Shown: positions 1 through 6,570, counted from the stretch's first letter. The stretch is 7,268 bases of DNA from Candidatus Aegiribacteria sp. (GCA_030642525.1 DAOWNO010000100.1:1-7268), one strand, 5' to 3'. Notes: generated by a model not told the origin, from the letters alone. Program-made: numbers and translations.

Positions 1-789
1 CTACGTCCCTGAGAAGAAGTCGGATAGATACATGATTGAATGGAATAGAGTTGCTTCAGGTTCATGCCCGGTGATTGCTTCAGCCTGTTCCATAAGGGTT
101 CTAGCTTCAAACATGAGGTTTCTTTCGTCTCTCTCTGATGTGGACCTTGCTTTTTCAACAAGATACCAGGCACGGCCGGTAAGCAGTCCTATCTGAGCAG
201 CATCATCAAGCATTGTGTCAGAAGCTCCGGCAAGTAACGCACCCCCCTGTGCGGCAAATCGTGCTATTTGTCCGCTGATAATTTCCCATGTAGACCTTCC
301 GTCAGGCACAACGGAAATATTGTCCTCCTGCTGATCCAGTTTGAGCGACAGCCCGGCAAGTATTCCACGTGCCCCGGTAGCCCGGACTGCTTCTGAAAGC
401 AATCTTACGGCATGTCGACCACCATTTTCCGCAAGATGTTCCATAGCAAGAGCAAGAAGAGCATCTCCTGCAAGAATTGCTGTAACATCATCCTGTTTTT
501 CAATTAGATCGGGAACGCTGTTATCTATGGCTATGAAACCTGGAAGAGTAAGGTGTACCGAAATACCGGCTCGCAGCATCAGAGCAGCCACTGCGACAGG
601 CATCCCGGTAGCTCGCGGGTGGCCGCACCATTCCGAAGCAGCGCATGCGAGCAGACTGATTTCGAGATGATCGCTGTGCGTTACACAAGAGTGAAGGGCT
701 TTCTGAAAAGGAGCGGGGATGTTAATCGCAGCCCTGTTGATTGCGCCAAGAACAGCATCTCCAAGTTCACTTTTCAGCTTTTCAAGCAA
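1..789 (-). CDS. Polyprenyl-synthetase-like protein lacking both catalytic Asp motifs (probable pseudoenzyme)
   Basis: This 262-residue protein resembles the all-alpha trans-isoprenyl diphosphate synthases (IspA/GGPP synthase family), enzymes that condense isopentenyl diphosphate with allylic diphosphates. Family-like stretches are AILAGDALLALAMEHLA (about residues 104-120), ATGARGILAGLSLKLD (137-152), and GQIARFAAQGGALLAGAS (173-190) followed by a GLLTGRAWYLV segment (201-211). The catalytic features are missing. The first Asp-rich motif, DDxxD after a LIHD-type helix, is replaced by a shorter segment around AIDNSVPD (87-94). The second, normally QxxDDxxD, reads WYLVEKA (208-214). The N-terminal GGKRxRP substrate-binding motif is not recognisable, and the KTG motif reads ISG. 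Length is somewhat below the usual 290-330. The reading frame is intact, so this is not simple decay. The TTG start lies 2 bases after the cdaA stop, with a weak GAGAAG-type site about 10 bases upstream; the next in-frame Met is residue 63, inside the conserved region. Fold assignment is fairly likely; function is unknown. A noncatalytic partner subunit is one possibility. Confidence 0.7.
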   Translation of the reverse strand: MLEKLKSELGDAVLGAINRAAINIPAPFQKALHSCVTHSDHLEISLLACAASEWCGHPRATGMPVAVAALMLRAGISVHLTLPGFIAIDNSVPDLIEKQDDVTAILAGDALLALAMEHLAENGGRHAVRLLSEAVRATGARGILAGLSLKLDQQEDNISVVPDGRSTWEIISGQIARFAAQGGALLAGASDTMLDDAAQIGLLTGRAWYLVEKARSTSERDERNLMFEARTLMEQAEAITGHEPEATLFHSIMYLSDFFSGT

Positions 790-791
790 TG

Positions 792-1601
792 TTAGATATC
801 TTCTCTGGCGGTAGTCAGTTCTATCAATCTTTTGTTGAATTCATCCTGAGGGAAAGCTTCCTCGAGTATTCCTCCGTGAGCAATACTGAAATTACCCGTT
901 TCCTCACTGACAACGACTGCGATTGCATCTGATACTTCAGTAATTCCTATCGCTGCCCTGTGACGTGTACCGAGAGCAGGTCGCGGCCTGTTGGATTTTG
1001 ACCTGCCGAAAAATGTTTTTCTTGAGAGAGGAAGAATTGCTCTCGCTCCAACAATAGTACCTTTACTGATAATGATTGCCCCGTCATGCAGTACTCCGGG
1101 AGGTTGCAGCATTGCAGCTATCAGTGGCGGGTCGATCTTGAGCTTGTTCAGCAGAACCGGATCACCATAGACTTTTTCGAGGGATTCCTCCCTTTCAATT
1201 ACAAATAGCCCTCCGAGTCTGTGCTTCCTCAGAAGAATACAGGATTCCACAAGCGCTTCAATGGTACTTTGCTCCAGGATGTCCGCGTGACCATAGAATT
1301 TCCTGAGGTTTCGCCCCATGGTACCCAGCACATCCTTGATTTCCTCGTGGAATATCACAACTATCGCTATAAAAAGAAGCGGGGTCAGGTTCTGAAGCAG
1401 ATAGCTGAAAGTGAAAAATCCAAGTCCACCAAGAATATTCGCAAACAGGATCAGAATCATGAACATTAGAATGACCGGCATTGCCGGTGTATGCCAGAGG
1501 TATTTCAGCAGCATTCTAACAGCTAAAGCTATTATGATTATATTCGCAAGCTGGGCAAGCCAGAATCCACTTACAATTGCATGACCAAGCGGTTGTATCA
1601 T
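792..1601 (-). CDS. cdaA: Diadenylate cyclase CdaA (membrane DAC-domain c-di-AMP synthase)
   Basis: The product condenses two ATP into the second messenger c-di-AMP, which in other bacteria controls potassium and osmolyte transport and cell-wall homeostasis. At 269 residues it matches the usual CdaA length of about 270. Three hydrophobic segments, near residues 13-35, 42-64 and 66-85, should anchor it in the inner membrane with the DAC domain in the cytoplasm. Catalytic motifs are intact: LHDGAIII with Asp173-Gly174-Ala175, LGTRHRAAIGI with Arg213-His214-Arg215, and VSEETG (231-236). Between LPLS and LGTRHR there are 16 residues, rich in Arg and Lys, where typical CdaA proteins have about 8. 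The ATG overlaps the folP TGA in an ATGA junction, and a GGAG lies 4 bases upstream, so the start is well supported and translation is probably coupled. The regulator gene cdaR that follows cdaA in Firmicutes is absent; a prenyl-synthase-like gene takes its place. Confidence 0.96.
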   Translation of the reverse strand: MIQPLGHAIVSGFWLAQLANIIIIALAVRMLLKYLWHTPAMPVILMFMILILFANILGGLGFFTFSYLLQNLTPLLFIAIVVIFHEEIKDVLGTMGRNLRKFYGHADILEQSTIEALVESCILLRKHRLGGLFVIEREESLEKVYGDPVLLNKLKIDPPLIAAMLQPPGVLHDGAIIISKGTIVGARAILPLSRKTFFGRSKSNRPRPALGTRHRAAIGITEVSDAIAVVVSEETGNFSIAHGGILEEAFPQDEFNKRLIELTTAREDI

Positions 1602-2824
1602 TTTTCTCCGGTACCCCTAACCTGACGTCCCGTACCGTACTGCATTGCGCGGGTGATCTGAAGTACCTGAACTGTACCTTCCACATCATGCACTCTTACA
1701 ATATCCGCGCTGTCAGAAGATAAGACCGTAACCGCATGAGAACCAATATCCCTTTCGGAAGGATCTTTCCTGCCAGTCAGCTGACCGATAAAACTCTTCA
1801 ATGAGTGACCGAGTAGAACTCTGCATCCCAGCCATCTGAACTCCTCAAGCCTGGAGATAATGCGAAGATTATCTTCCAGTTTTTTCCCAAATCCAATTCC
1901 AGGATCGATGATAATCCTTTCTCTTCTTATTCCCGCTTCTTCCGCTGCTTCAATTCGCTCTTCAAGAAATGAATAGATCTCCCCGATAACATCTCCATAT
2001 ACAGGATCATCCTGCATGGTCTCCGGAGTGCCTTTCATATGCATCAGAACAAGAGGAACCCCCGCTTCGGCAACTGTCTTCCCCATGACTGGATCAGACA
2101 GAGCGGAAACATCATTAATCATGGAAGCGCCCGCGGACAGAACTGTGCCGGCAACAGAAGCATTTGCAGTATCAACCGAGATTACAGCGTCACAATCAGA
2201 ACTAAGAGACTCTATAATCGGAAGAAGACGATCAAGCTGAATATCCGCCGAAACAGGAAGAGATCCAGGACGTGTTGATTCAGCTCCTATGTCAATTATG
2301 TCTGCACCTTGACTTACCATCCGCCTTGCATGAATCAGAGCATTATCCGTATTCAGATATCTGCCTCCATCAGAAAAGGAATCCGGGGTTACATTCAGTA
2401 CTCCCATTATCAATGGCTTTCTACGGAAATCAAGAACTTTATTTCGAATGTGTATTATGTCAGGGATCACAGGAAAATCATCAAGCGCCTCTCTCAATTC
2501 TCGCGCCAGTGCCGGAAGATCAAAGGGCTGTCCGTCAAGAGATGCGCAGCCTCTTAGAATCTGCCTGGGTGTTCCGATTATCATCGCTTCAGTTTCCTTG
2601 ATTCTGCAGGATACTGATCCTCGGGAAACGATAGCATCTGCTCCGCCCGAAAGCATGCACTGCTTCAAAATATTAGCCGCTGTTGAAGGAAGATACCCGG
2701 TGGAAAAAACAACCACTCTGCATTTGAGCGAGAGCCTGTCCCAGGTTTCAGGATCGGCACCGATAACTGCAAGTTCTCTCTGCCAGTCTTCATCAGTTAC
2801 AAGATGCAGTTTTCTGAGCCGCAT
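1598..2824 (-). CDS. folP: Dihydropteroate synthase with N-terminal extension
   Basis: This enzyme joins 6-hydroxymethyl-dihydropterin diphosphate to p-aminobenzoate, making dihydropteroate for folate synthesis, and is the sulfonamide target. At 408 residues it exceeds the usual 270-290 because about 130 residues precede the TIM barrel. That extension, with a segment like NILKQCMLSGGADAIVSRG (51-69) and IIGTPRQI (82-89), resembles the one seen in long FolP proteins of Clostridia and other phyla. Barrel motifs in order are LIMGVLNVTPDSFSDGG (138-154), IDIGAESTRPGS (177-188), SVDTA (216-220), MINDVSAL (235-242), LMHMKGTPETMQ (260-271), IIIDPGIGFGK (304-314), GHSLKSFIG (339-347) and IVRVHDVEG (375-383). 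The loop usually reading Ser-Arg-Lys-Ser has Leu342 in place of Arg; the neighbouring Lys343, Ser341 and Ser344 are kept. The ATG has AAGG 8 bases upstream and directly follows an in-frame TGA. The gene end overlaps the cdaA start. Confidence 0.96.
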   Translation of the reverse strand: MRLRKLHLVTDEDWQRELAVIGADPETWDRLSLKCRVVVFSTGYLPSTAANILKQCMLSGGADAIVSRGSVSCRIKETEAMIIGTPRQILRGCASLDGQPFDLPALARELREALDDFPVIPDIIHIRNKVLDFRRKPLIMGVLNVTPDSFSDGGRYLNTDNALIHARRMVSQGADIIDIGAESTRPGSLPVSADIQLDRLLPIIESLSSDCDAVISVDTANASVAGTVLSAGASMINDVSALSDPVMGKTVAEAGVPLVLMHMKGTPETMQDDPVYGDVIGEIYSFLEERIEAAEEAGIRRERIIIDPGIGFGKKLEDNLRIISRLEEFRWLGCRVLLGHSLKSFIGQLTGRKDPSERDIGSHAVTVLSSDSADIVRVHDVEGTVQVLQITRAMQYGTGRQVRGTGEK

Positions 2825-2902
2825 TCAGATAACCTTGATTCCCCTCTCAATAAGCGCCAGAGCTTCAGTACGGATTTCCAGCTTCTTCAAATAACCCTGC
2901 AT
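2825..2902 (-). CDS. Possible 25-codon small ORF between ftsH and folP
   Basis: An ATG 17 bases past the ftsH stop opens 25 codons. The peptide starts MQGYLKKLEIR and ends ALIERGIKVI, with a charged, helix-like composition. Its TGA sits immediately before the folP ATG and in the same frame, so ribosomes ending here could pass directly to folP. No good Shine-Dalgarno precedes its ATG, only GAAAG about 12 bases upstream, so it could be read by ribosomes finishing ftsH. The long FolP family begins near the annotated folP Met, so the peptide is not needed as a missing FolP N-terminus. It may be a leader or coupling peptide, or chance. I recognise no family. Confidence 0.25.
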   Translation of the reverse strand: MQGYLKKLEIRTEALALIERGIKVI

Positions 2903-2916
2903 GACGGACGGTTCTT

Positions 2917-4911
2917 TCAGGATTCTCCACCGCTCCCTCCAGAATCAGCCTTACTCCCTGCTTTATCTTCTTCAGGTTCGGTCTTCTCTTCTACTGAATC
3001 AGGGTTATTGATACTATCTGAACTGGTTGGCAGCGCAGGAATCGGTCCCATATCCGGACGAAGTTCCTGGAAAATTGAGTTGATCTCAGTGCTGGAAATT
3101 GTTTCCTTTTCAAGCAGCTGCTCAGCAATACGCTCTACAATATCCCTGTTATTGTTCAGGATATCGTGCGCAGTTCTGTATGCTTCTTCAACGAATCTCT
3201 TTATCTCGGAATCAATAACACGAGCAGTGTGCTCGCTGTAGTCCCTTGTTCTGTTGAATTCTCTCCCGAGGAAAATAGTATCGCTTGACTCAGAATGCGT
3301 AATCGGTCCGAGTTCTTCACTCATTCCCCATTCGCATACCATCTTACGTGCGAGAGCAGTGGCTTTCTCAAGGTCATTTCCAGCCCCGGTACTCTGAGTA
3401 TCAAGAAAAAGTATTTCCGACGCTCTTCCACCAAGAAGCGTCGCAAGCATGCTTTCAAGCTGCCTGAGTGTTAAAGTATACCGATCATCAGCAGGAAGGA
3501 AGCTGGTCACTCCCATAGCCATACCCCTGGGGACAATGGTTACCTTGTGAATAGGGTCTGCTTCCGGAATAAATATGCCAACAACCGTATGACCGCTTTC
3601 ATGGTATGCGGTGCATCTCTTCTGTTCGGGACTTATTACTATGCTTTTACGTTCGAGACCAAGCACTATTCTATCTATAGCGTAATCGAAATCTTCCTGT
3701 TCAACCTTTTTAGCATTGCGTCTTGCAGCTCGAAGAGCTGCTTCATTGGCCAGATTCTCCAGATCCGCGCCGCTGAATCCCGGAGTACTCCTGGCAACTT
3801 TTTCCAGACTTGCTGATTTGTCCACCGGCATCTTACGAGTATGGACTTTAAGTATTGCTTCTCTGCCCTTTACATCCGGCATACTCACAACAATTGTTCT
3901 GTCGAATCTGCCGGGTCTTAAAAGTGCCGGATCAAGAACATCTGGACGGTTAGTAGCAGCCATGACAATAACACCTGCGTTTTCCTCGAATCCATCCATT
4001 TCCACAAGAAGAGCGTTCAGGGTCTGCTCCCTTTCATCATGTCCTCCTCCGAGGCCGGCACCTCTATGTCTTCCGACAGCATCTATCTCATCAATGAAAA
4101 TAATGCTTGGAGCTTTTGACTTGCCCTGTACAAAAAGATCCCTTACGCGGCTTGCTCCCACGCCAACGAACATTTCCACGAAATCGGACCCGCTCATGGA
4201 ATAGAAGGGAACCTTGGCTTCACCGGCCACAGCCTTTGCCAGTAATGTCTTTCCGGTTCCGGGTCTGCCAACCAGCAGAACACCCTTGGGAACCTTCCCC
4301 CCGAGACGCTGATATTTCTCCGGTACTTTGAGGAACTCTATTACTTCCATAAGTTCCGATTTCGCTTCTTCAGCCCCGGCCACATCTTCAAATGTCACCT
4401 GGGGATTATCACTGGAGAACAGTTTGGCTTTGCTTTTCCCGAAGGAAAAAGCCTTCCCTCCTCCTCCGGCTTTTCGCATGAAATAGATAAAGAAACCAAT
4501 AAGAAGAAGAAAAGGAATGAACGAGAGCAAATGACCCAGCAGTTCATTTGGCGGTTGCGCGGTTACAAGCACACCATGAACTGACAGAGAGTCAAGAACC
4601 CCTGTGCTCTCGAACGGAATGAAGCTTGTAAATTCACTGAATTCAGCTCCATCTTCGATCTGCGGAAAAAAGAATTCACCTTTAACCGAACCGCCGGTCT
4701 CGATAACAATGGATTTGATATCGTTCCCGCTGATGTATTCCATCAGACGGGAATAAGGGATATCAACGCTGTCACTGCCAGTATCAAAAACCTGAAATAT
4801 CGTAAAAGCAATTAGAACCATGAGCAACCACATTGTAACGGTTCTCACTGAGCAGCCGGCAGTAATTGGCTGGGGTGGCATTTTTTTGCCTGGCGGGCGT
4901 TTGTTGTTCAT
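2917..4911 (-). CDS. ftsH: ATP-dependent zinc metalloprotease FtsH
   Basis: This membrane-anchored AAA+ protease forms hexamers that extract and degrade misfolded membrane proteins and short-lived regulators. At 664 residues it is normal length. Transmembrane helices lie near residues 24-42 and 126-145, flanking an extracytoplasmic domain (43-125). The AAA module carries Walker A GRPGTGKT (215-222), the pore loop MFVGVG (247-252), Walker B IIFIDEID (270-277) and the second region of homology ATNRPDVLDPALLRPGRFDR (319-338), with arginine-finger candidates Arg332 and Arg335. The protease domain has the HESGH zinc site (His437, Glu438, His441) and third ligand Asp513 in TGAGNDLEKAT. Walker A has Arg216 where FtsH nearly always has Pro. 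The C-terminal 40 or so residues are a Ser/Gly/acid-rich, probably disordered tail. The start is firm: AGGAG lies 4 bases upstream of the ATG, 16 bases after hpt. In Bacillus subtilis TilS and HprT are reported to act together on ftsH expression, and the same order is present here. Confidence 0.98.
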   Translation of the reverse strand: MNNKRPPGKKMPPQPITAGCSVRTVTMWLLMVLIAFTIFQVFDTGSDSVDIPYSRLMEYISGNDIKSIVIETGGSVKGEFFFPQIEDGAEFSEFTSFIPFESTGVLDSLSVHGVLVTAQPPNELLGHLLSFIPFLLLIGFFIYFMRKAGGGGKAFSFGKSKAKLFSSDNPQVTFEDVAGAEEAKSELMEVIEFLKVPEKYQRLGGKVPKGVLLVGRPGTGKTLLAKAVAGEAKVPFYSMSGSDFVEMFVGVGASRVRDLFVQGKSKAPSIIFIDEIDAVGRHRGAGLGGGHDEREQTLNALLVEMDGFEENAGVIVMAATNRPDVLDPALLRPGRFDRTIVVSMPDVKGREAILKVHTRKMPVDKSASLEKVARSTPGFSGADLENLANEAALRAARRNAKKVEQEDFDYAIDRIVLGLERKSIVISPEQKRCTAYHESGHTVVGIFIPEADPIHKVTIVPRGMAMGVTSFLPADDRYTLTLRQLESMLATLLGGRASEILFLDTQSTGAGNDLEKATALARKMVCEWGMSEELGPITHSESSDTIFLGREFNRTRDYSEHTARVIDSEIKRFVEEAYRTAHDILNNNRDIVERIAEQLLEKETISSTEINSIFQELRPDMGPIPALPTSSDSINNPDSVEEKTEPEEDKAGSKADSGGSGGES

Positions 4912-4915
4912 ATAT

Positions 4916-4920
4916 CTCCT
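4916..4920 (-). promoter_or_regulatory. Shine-Dalgarno of ftsH
   Basis: AGGAG on the minus strand sits 4 bases before the ftsH ATG, inside the 16-base gap after the hpt stop. It is among the strongest ribosome binding sites in the operon and fixes the start just ahead of the first membrane helix. It shows that this lineage uses classic Shine-Dalgarno initiation, which makes the lack of one before tilS stand out. Confidence 0.75.
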
Positions 4921-4927
4921 GATCCGT

Positions 4928-5452
4928 TCATTCCTTTTTCGCTACGATGTCGGACAGATTTCTTCCAAACCCTCCCGGGCTGTCGAGTCCATATCCGAAT
5001 ACAAATCTGTCAGGAATGTTGAATACAACCCGATCGACTTCTACTTCAACCTTTCTTCTGATTTTTTTGTCAAGCAGAACTACTGTGTGAAGAGAGGCCG
5101 GATCTCTTGATTTTATCAGCCTTTGAATATACGCCAGAGTGAGCCCTGTGTCGACGATATCCTCCACCAGAAGGACATCTCTGCCTGACAGAGGAAGGGT
5201 GGTATCAAGCGTAAGTCTAACTTCTCCTGAAGATTTTGTCTGTTCTCCGTAACTCGCTGCTCCAAGAAACTCGATCTGCATCTGAACATCCATAGAGCGA
5301 ATCAGATCAGCAGCAAACATGAAACCTCCCTTTAAGAGAGGAATAAGCACAATCTGCTTTCCCAGGTAATAATCTGAAAGTGTTTTGCCCAGTTCCCGTA
5401 TGCCCTGCATGATCTCTTCTGAGGAAATCATCACCTCATAATCATTACTCAC
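4928..5452 (-). CDS. hpt: Hypoxanthine (guanine) phosphoribosyltransferase
   Basis: This purine salvage enzyme transfers phosphoribose from PRPP to hypoxanthine and/or guanine, giving IMP or GMP in the cytoplasm. It is 174 residues, typical of bacterial HPRT. Visible motifs are IPLLKGGFMFAADLIR (37-52), the flexible loop starting SYGEQTKSSG (67-76), the PRPP-binding LLVEDIVDTGLTL (94-106) with Glu97, Asp98 and Asp101, LLDKK (126-130) with a purine-contacting Lys, and VFGYGLD (151-157) with the metal-binding Asp157. The segment after it, PGGFGRNLSDI (159-169), differs a little from the common YRNLPYI form but keeps RNL. The start is GTG, overlapping the tilS TGA in a GTGA junction, with GGAG 8 bases upstream. 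Choosing a later start would lose conserved N-terminal sequence. The overlap implies translational coupling to tilS. Guanine versus hypoxanthine preference cannot be read from the sequence. Confidence 0.95.
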   Translation of the reverse strand: MSNDYEVMISSEEIMQGIRELGKTLSDYYLGKQIVLIPLLKGGFMFAADLIRSMDVQMQIEFLGAASYGEQTKSSGEVRLTLDTTLPLSGRDVLLVEDIVDTGLTLAYIQRLIKSRDPASLHTVVLLDKKIRRKVEVEVDRVVFNIPDRFVFGYGLDSPGGFGRNLSDIVAKKE

Positions 5453-6426
5453 TTATCTTTCTCCGTTCGTTTCAAATATCTTTCAATAAGCACTTCAGAT
5501 TCGTCAACTGTGATTTTCAAGCCGCCGGGAAGCAGATGAAAACCATTTTTCTTATCAGATAACCATCTGTCGGTTTTTTCAATTTCTTCTCTTCCACTTC
5601 TGGGGCGACCGCTGAGAACCCACAGAACACCAAGCCTTACAGCTCTCGGAAAATTCAAATATTGCTTAATAACGAACTTATCTCCGGACACAAGTTCCTC
5701 AATAGATTCCTCGATCATGTCATCCATTACATCCCTCCACTGAGACAAATTTGCCGAAGATCTGCCCAGTGCATAAGAACATCCGGGAGATAGTGATTCA
5801 AGAACAGGCATTACGGTGTGCCGAATTCTGTTTCTGAGGAAAACATCTTCGATATTGGAGGGATCTTCAATCCAACTCTGATCAATCGTCAAGAGATAAT
5901 CCTCCAGATCATGCCTGGATAAATCGAGAAGTGGTCTGCGAACAGGCCCTCGTCCAAAATAGTCCATTCCACCCAGACCTCTCAACCCCGAGCCCTCAAA
6001 AAGTCGAAGTATGAGCGTTTCAGCTCTGTCCGAGGCAGTGTGTCCTGTCGCCACAAGGTCAGATCCTTCTGCAATCTCGTTGTATATCGCTTTGCGACTG
6101 CTGCTGAAATACGCTTCAAGTGATCCTGATTCCGGAGGAGAAATTCTCCTTAATTGAAAAGGCAGTTCCAATTGAACGGCAAGTTCTTCCACAAAGACAG
6201 CATCATCAGCGCTATCAGGTCTTGCGCCATGGTCGATGTGAAGAACAGACAGATCCCATTTCATATGATTTGCGAATTGCAGCAGCAGTCTAAGAAGAGC
6301 CACAGAATCACTTCCGCCGGATACAGCTGCCCAGACCCTGCTGCCTTTCGGCAGCAGACTACGGGTTCTTACTGTTTCTATGAAAGTACCTTCAGGATTT
6401 CTCACTTTATTTACCATGTCCTCCAT
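5449..6426 (-). CDS. tilS: tRNA(Ile)-lysidine synthase
   Basis: TilS uses ATP and lysine to convert C34 of the CAU-anticodon tRNA-Ile to lysidine, so that it reads AUA and is charged with isoleucine. The N-type ATP pyrophosphatase domain shows the PP-loop SGGSDS (36-41), LHIDHGARPDSADDA (62-76), ATGHTASDRAETLILRLFEG (126-145) and SGLRGLGGM (146-154). WIEDPSN (185-191) and FLRNRIRHTVMPVLE (196-210) follow, the latter being the family's tRNA-contacting signature. The usual HADDQAET reads HTASDRAET, a variant I believe occurs in other TilS proteins. At 325 residues it is of the short type, without the full C-terminal domains of the 430-470-residue Escherichia coli and Bacillus forms. The ATG at residue 1 has no Shine-Dalgarno. 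An ATG at codon 4 has GGAGG only 2 bases upstream, too close to be convincing. The gene heads the minus-strand operon and overlaps hpt. Confidence 0.96.
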   Translation of the reverse strand: MEDMVNKVRNPEGTFIETVRTRSLLPKGSRVWAAVSGGSDSVALLRLLLQFANHMKWDLSVLHIDHGARPDSADDAVFVEELAVQLELPFQLRRISPPESGSLEAYFSSSRKAIYNEIAEGSDLVATGHTASDRAETLILRLFEGSGLRGLGGMDYFGRGPVRRPLLDLSRHDLEDYLLTIDQSWIEDPSNIEDVFLRNRIRHTVMPVLESLSPGCSYALGRSSANLSQWRDVMDDMIEESIEELVSGDKFVIKQYLNFPRAVRLGVLWVLSGRPRSGREEIEKTDRWLSDKKNGFHLLPGGLKITVDESEVLIERYLKRTEKDK

Positions 6427-6432
6427 GCTTGC

Positions 6433-6438
6433 AATATA
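6433..6438 (-). promoter_or_regulatory. Candidate -10 box of a leaderless tilS promoter
   Basis: TATATT on the minus strand ends 6 bases before the tilS ATG. This is the spacing expected when transcription starts at the A of the start codon. It fits the absence of a Shine-Dalgarno before tilS. No good -35 hexamer is visible at the right distance; the best is a TGAATA-like match that overlaps the palindrome. Short AT-rich hexamers also arise by chance, so this is tentative. Confidence 0.35.
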
Positions 6439-6448
6439 CAGGAGCCGC

Positions 6449-6463
6449 CCTGAAATATTCAGG
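6449..6463. repeat. 15-base palindrome CCTGAA-ATA-TTCAGG upstream of tilS
   Basis: Perfect 6-base inverted arms flank a 3-base centre. It lies 22 bases upstream of the tilS ATG and would overlap the -35 region of the candidate tilS promoter. This is the geometry of a dimeric repressor operator. A 3-base loop makes a poor RNA hairpin and no T-run follows, so a terminator is unlikely. The regulator is unknown. Confidence 0.4.
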
Positions 6464-6519
6464 CTGGTTCACAAATTTGCATGAAACATATCTTACTAAA
6501 TATCTTCAGTATATTCCAA

Positions 6520-6547
6520 TTGGCTTTTTACACGCTGGACTTATCAT
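6520..6547 (+). promoter_or_regulatory. Candidate promoter of the amino-acid permease gene
   Basis: TTGGCT (6520-6525) and TATCAT (6542-6547) are separated by 16 bases, a reasonable sigma-70-type match lying about 35 bases before the permease ATG. An alternative pairing uses TTTACA (6527-6532) with GCATAA (6550-6555), 17 bases apart. Promoter consensus in this lineage is unknown, so the exact boxes are uncertain. Confidence 0.35.
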
Positions 6548-6570
6548 TAGCATAAGACAATAATGTCATG

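Noticed and set aside
2825..2827. In-frame TGA before folP as a recoded codon
   Set aside because: TGA also ends ftsH, hpt, tilS and folP here, and the FolP family N-terminus begins near the annotated Met, so readthrough or a UGA-sense code is not needed.
2448..2894. 148-codon plus-strand ORF opposite folP
   Set aside because: It is antisense to the FolP N-terminal region, Ser-rich, has no recognisable domain, and is explained by the complementary coding strand.
3716..4204. 162-codon plus-strand ORF opposite ftsH
   Set aside because: It lies entirely antisense to the conserved AAA domain, has low-complexity Ser/Pro/Arg composition, and matches no family I recognise. It is a shadow of ftsH codon usage.
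4877..4890. GGCA-T6-TGCC with a T7 run, terminator- or slippage-like
   Set aside because: The stem is only 4 bases with a T loop and no following U-run. It lies inside the ftsH N-terminal coding region, where the A7 on the coding strand simply encodes Lys-Lys followed by Met. The phase does not fit a -1 slippery heptamer.
6488..6517. ATATCTT direct repeats as an attachment or CRISPR-like array
   Set aside because: There are only two exact 7-base copies plus one weak copy, in AT-rich intergenic DNA. This is at most a regulator site and could be chance.
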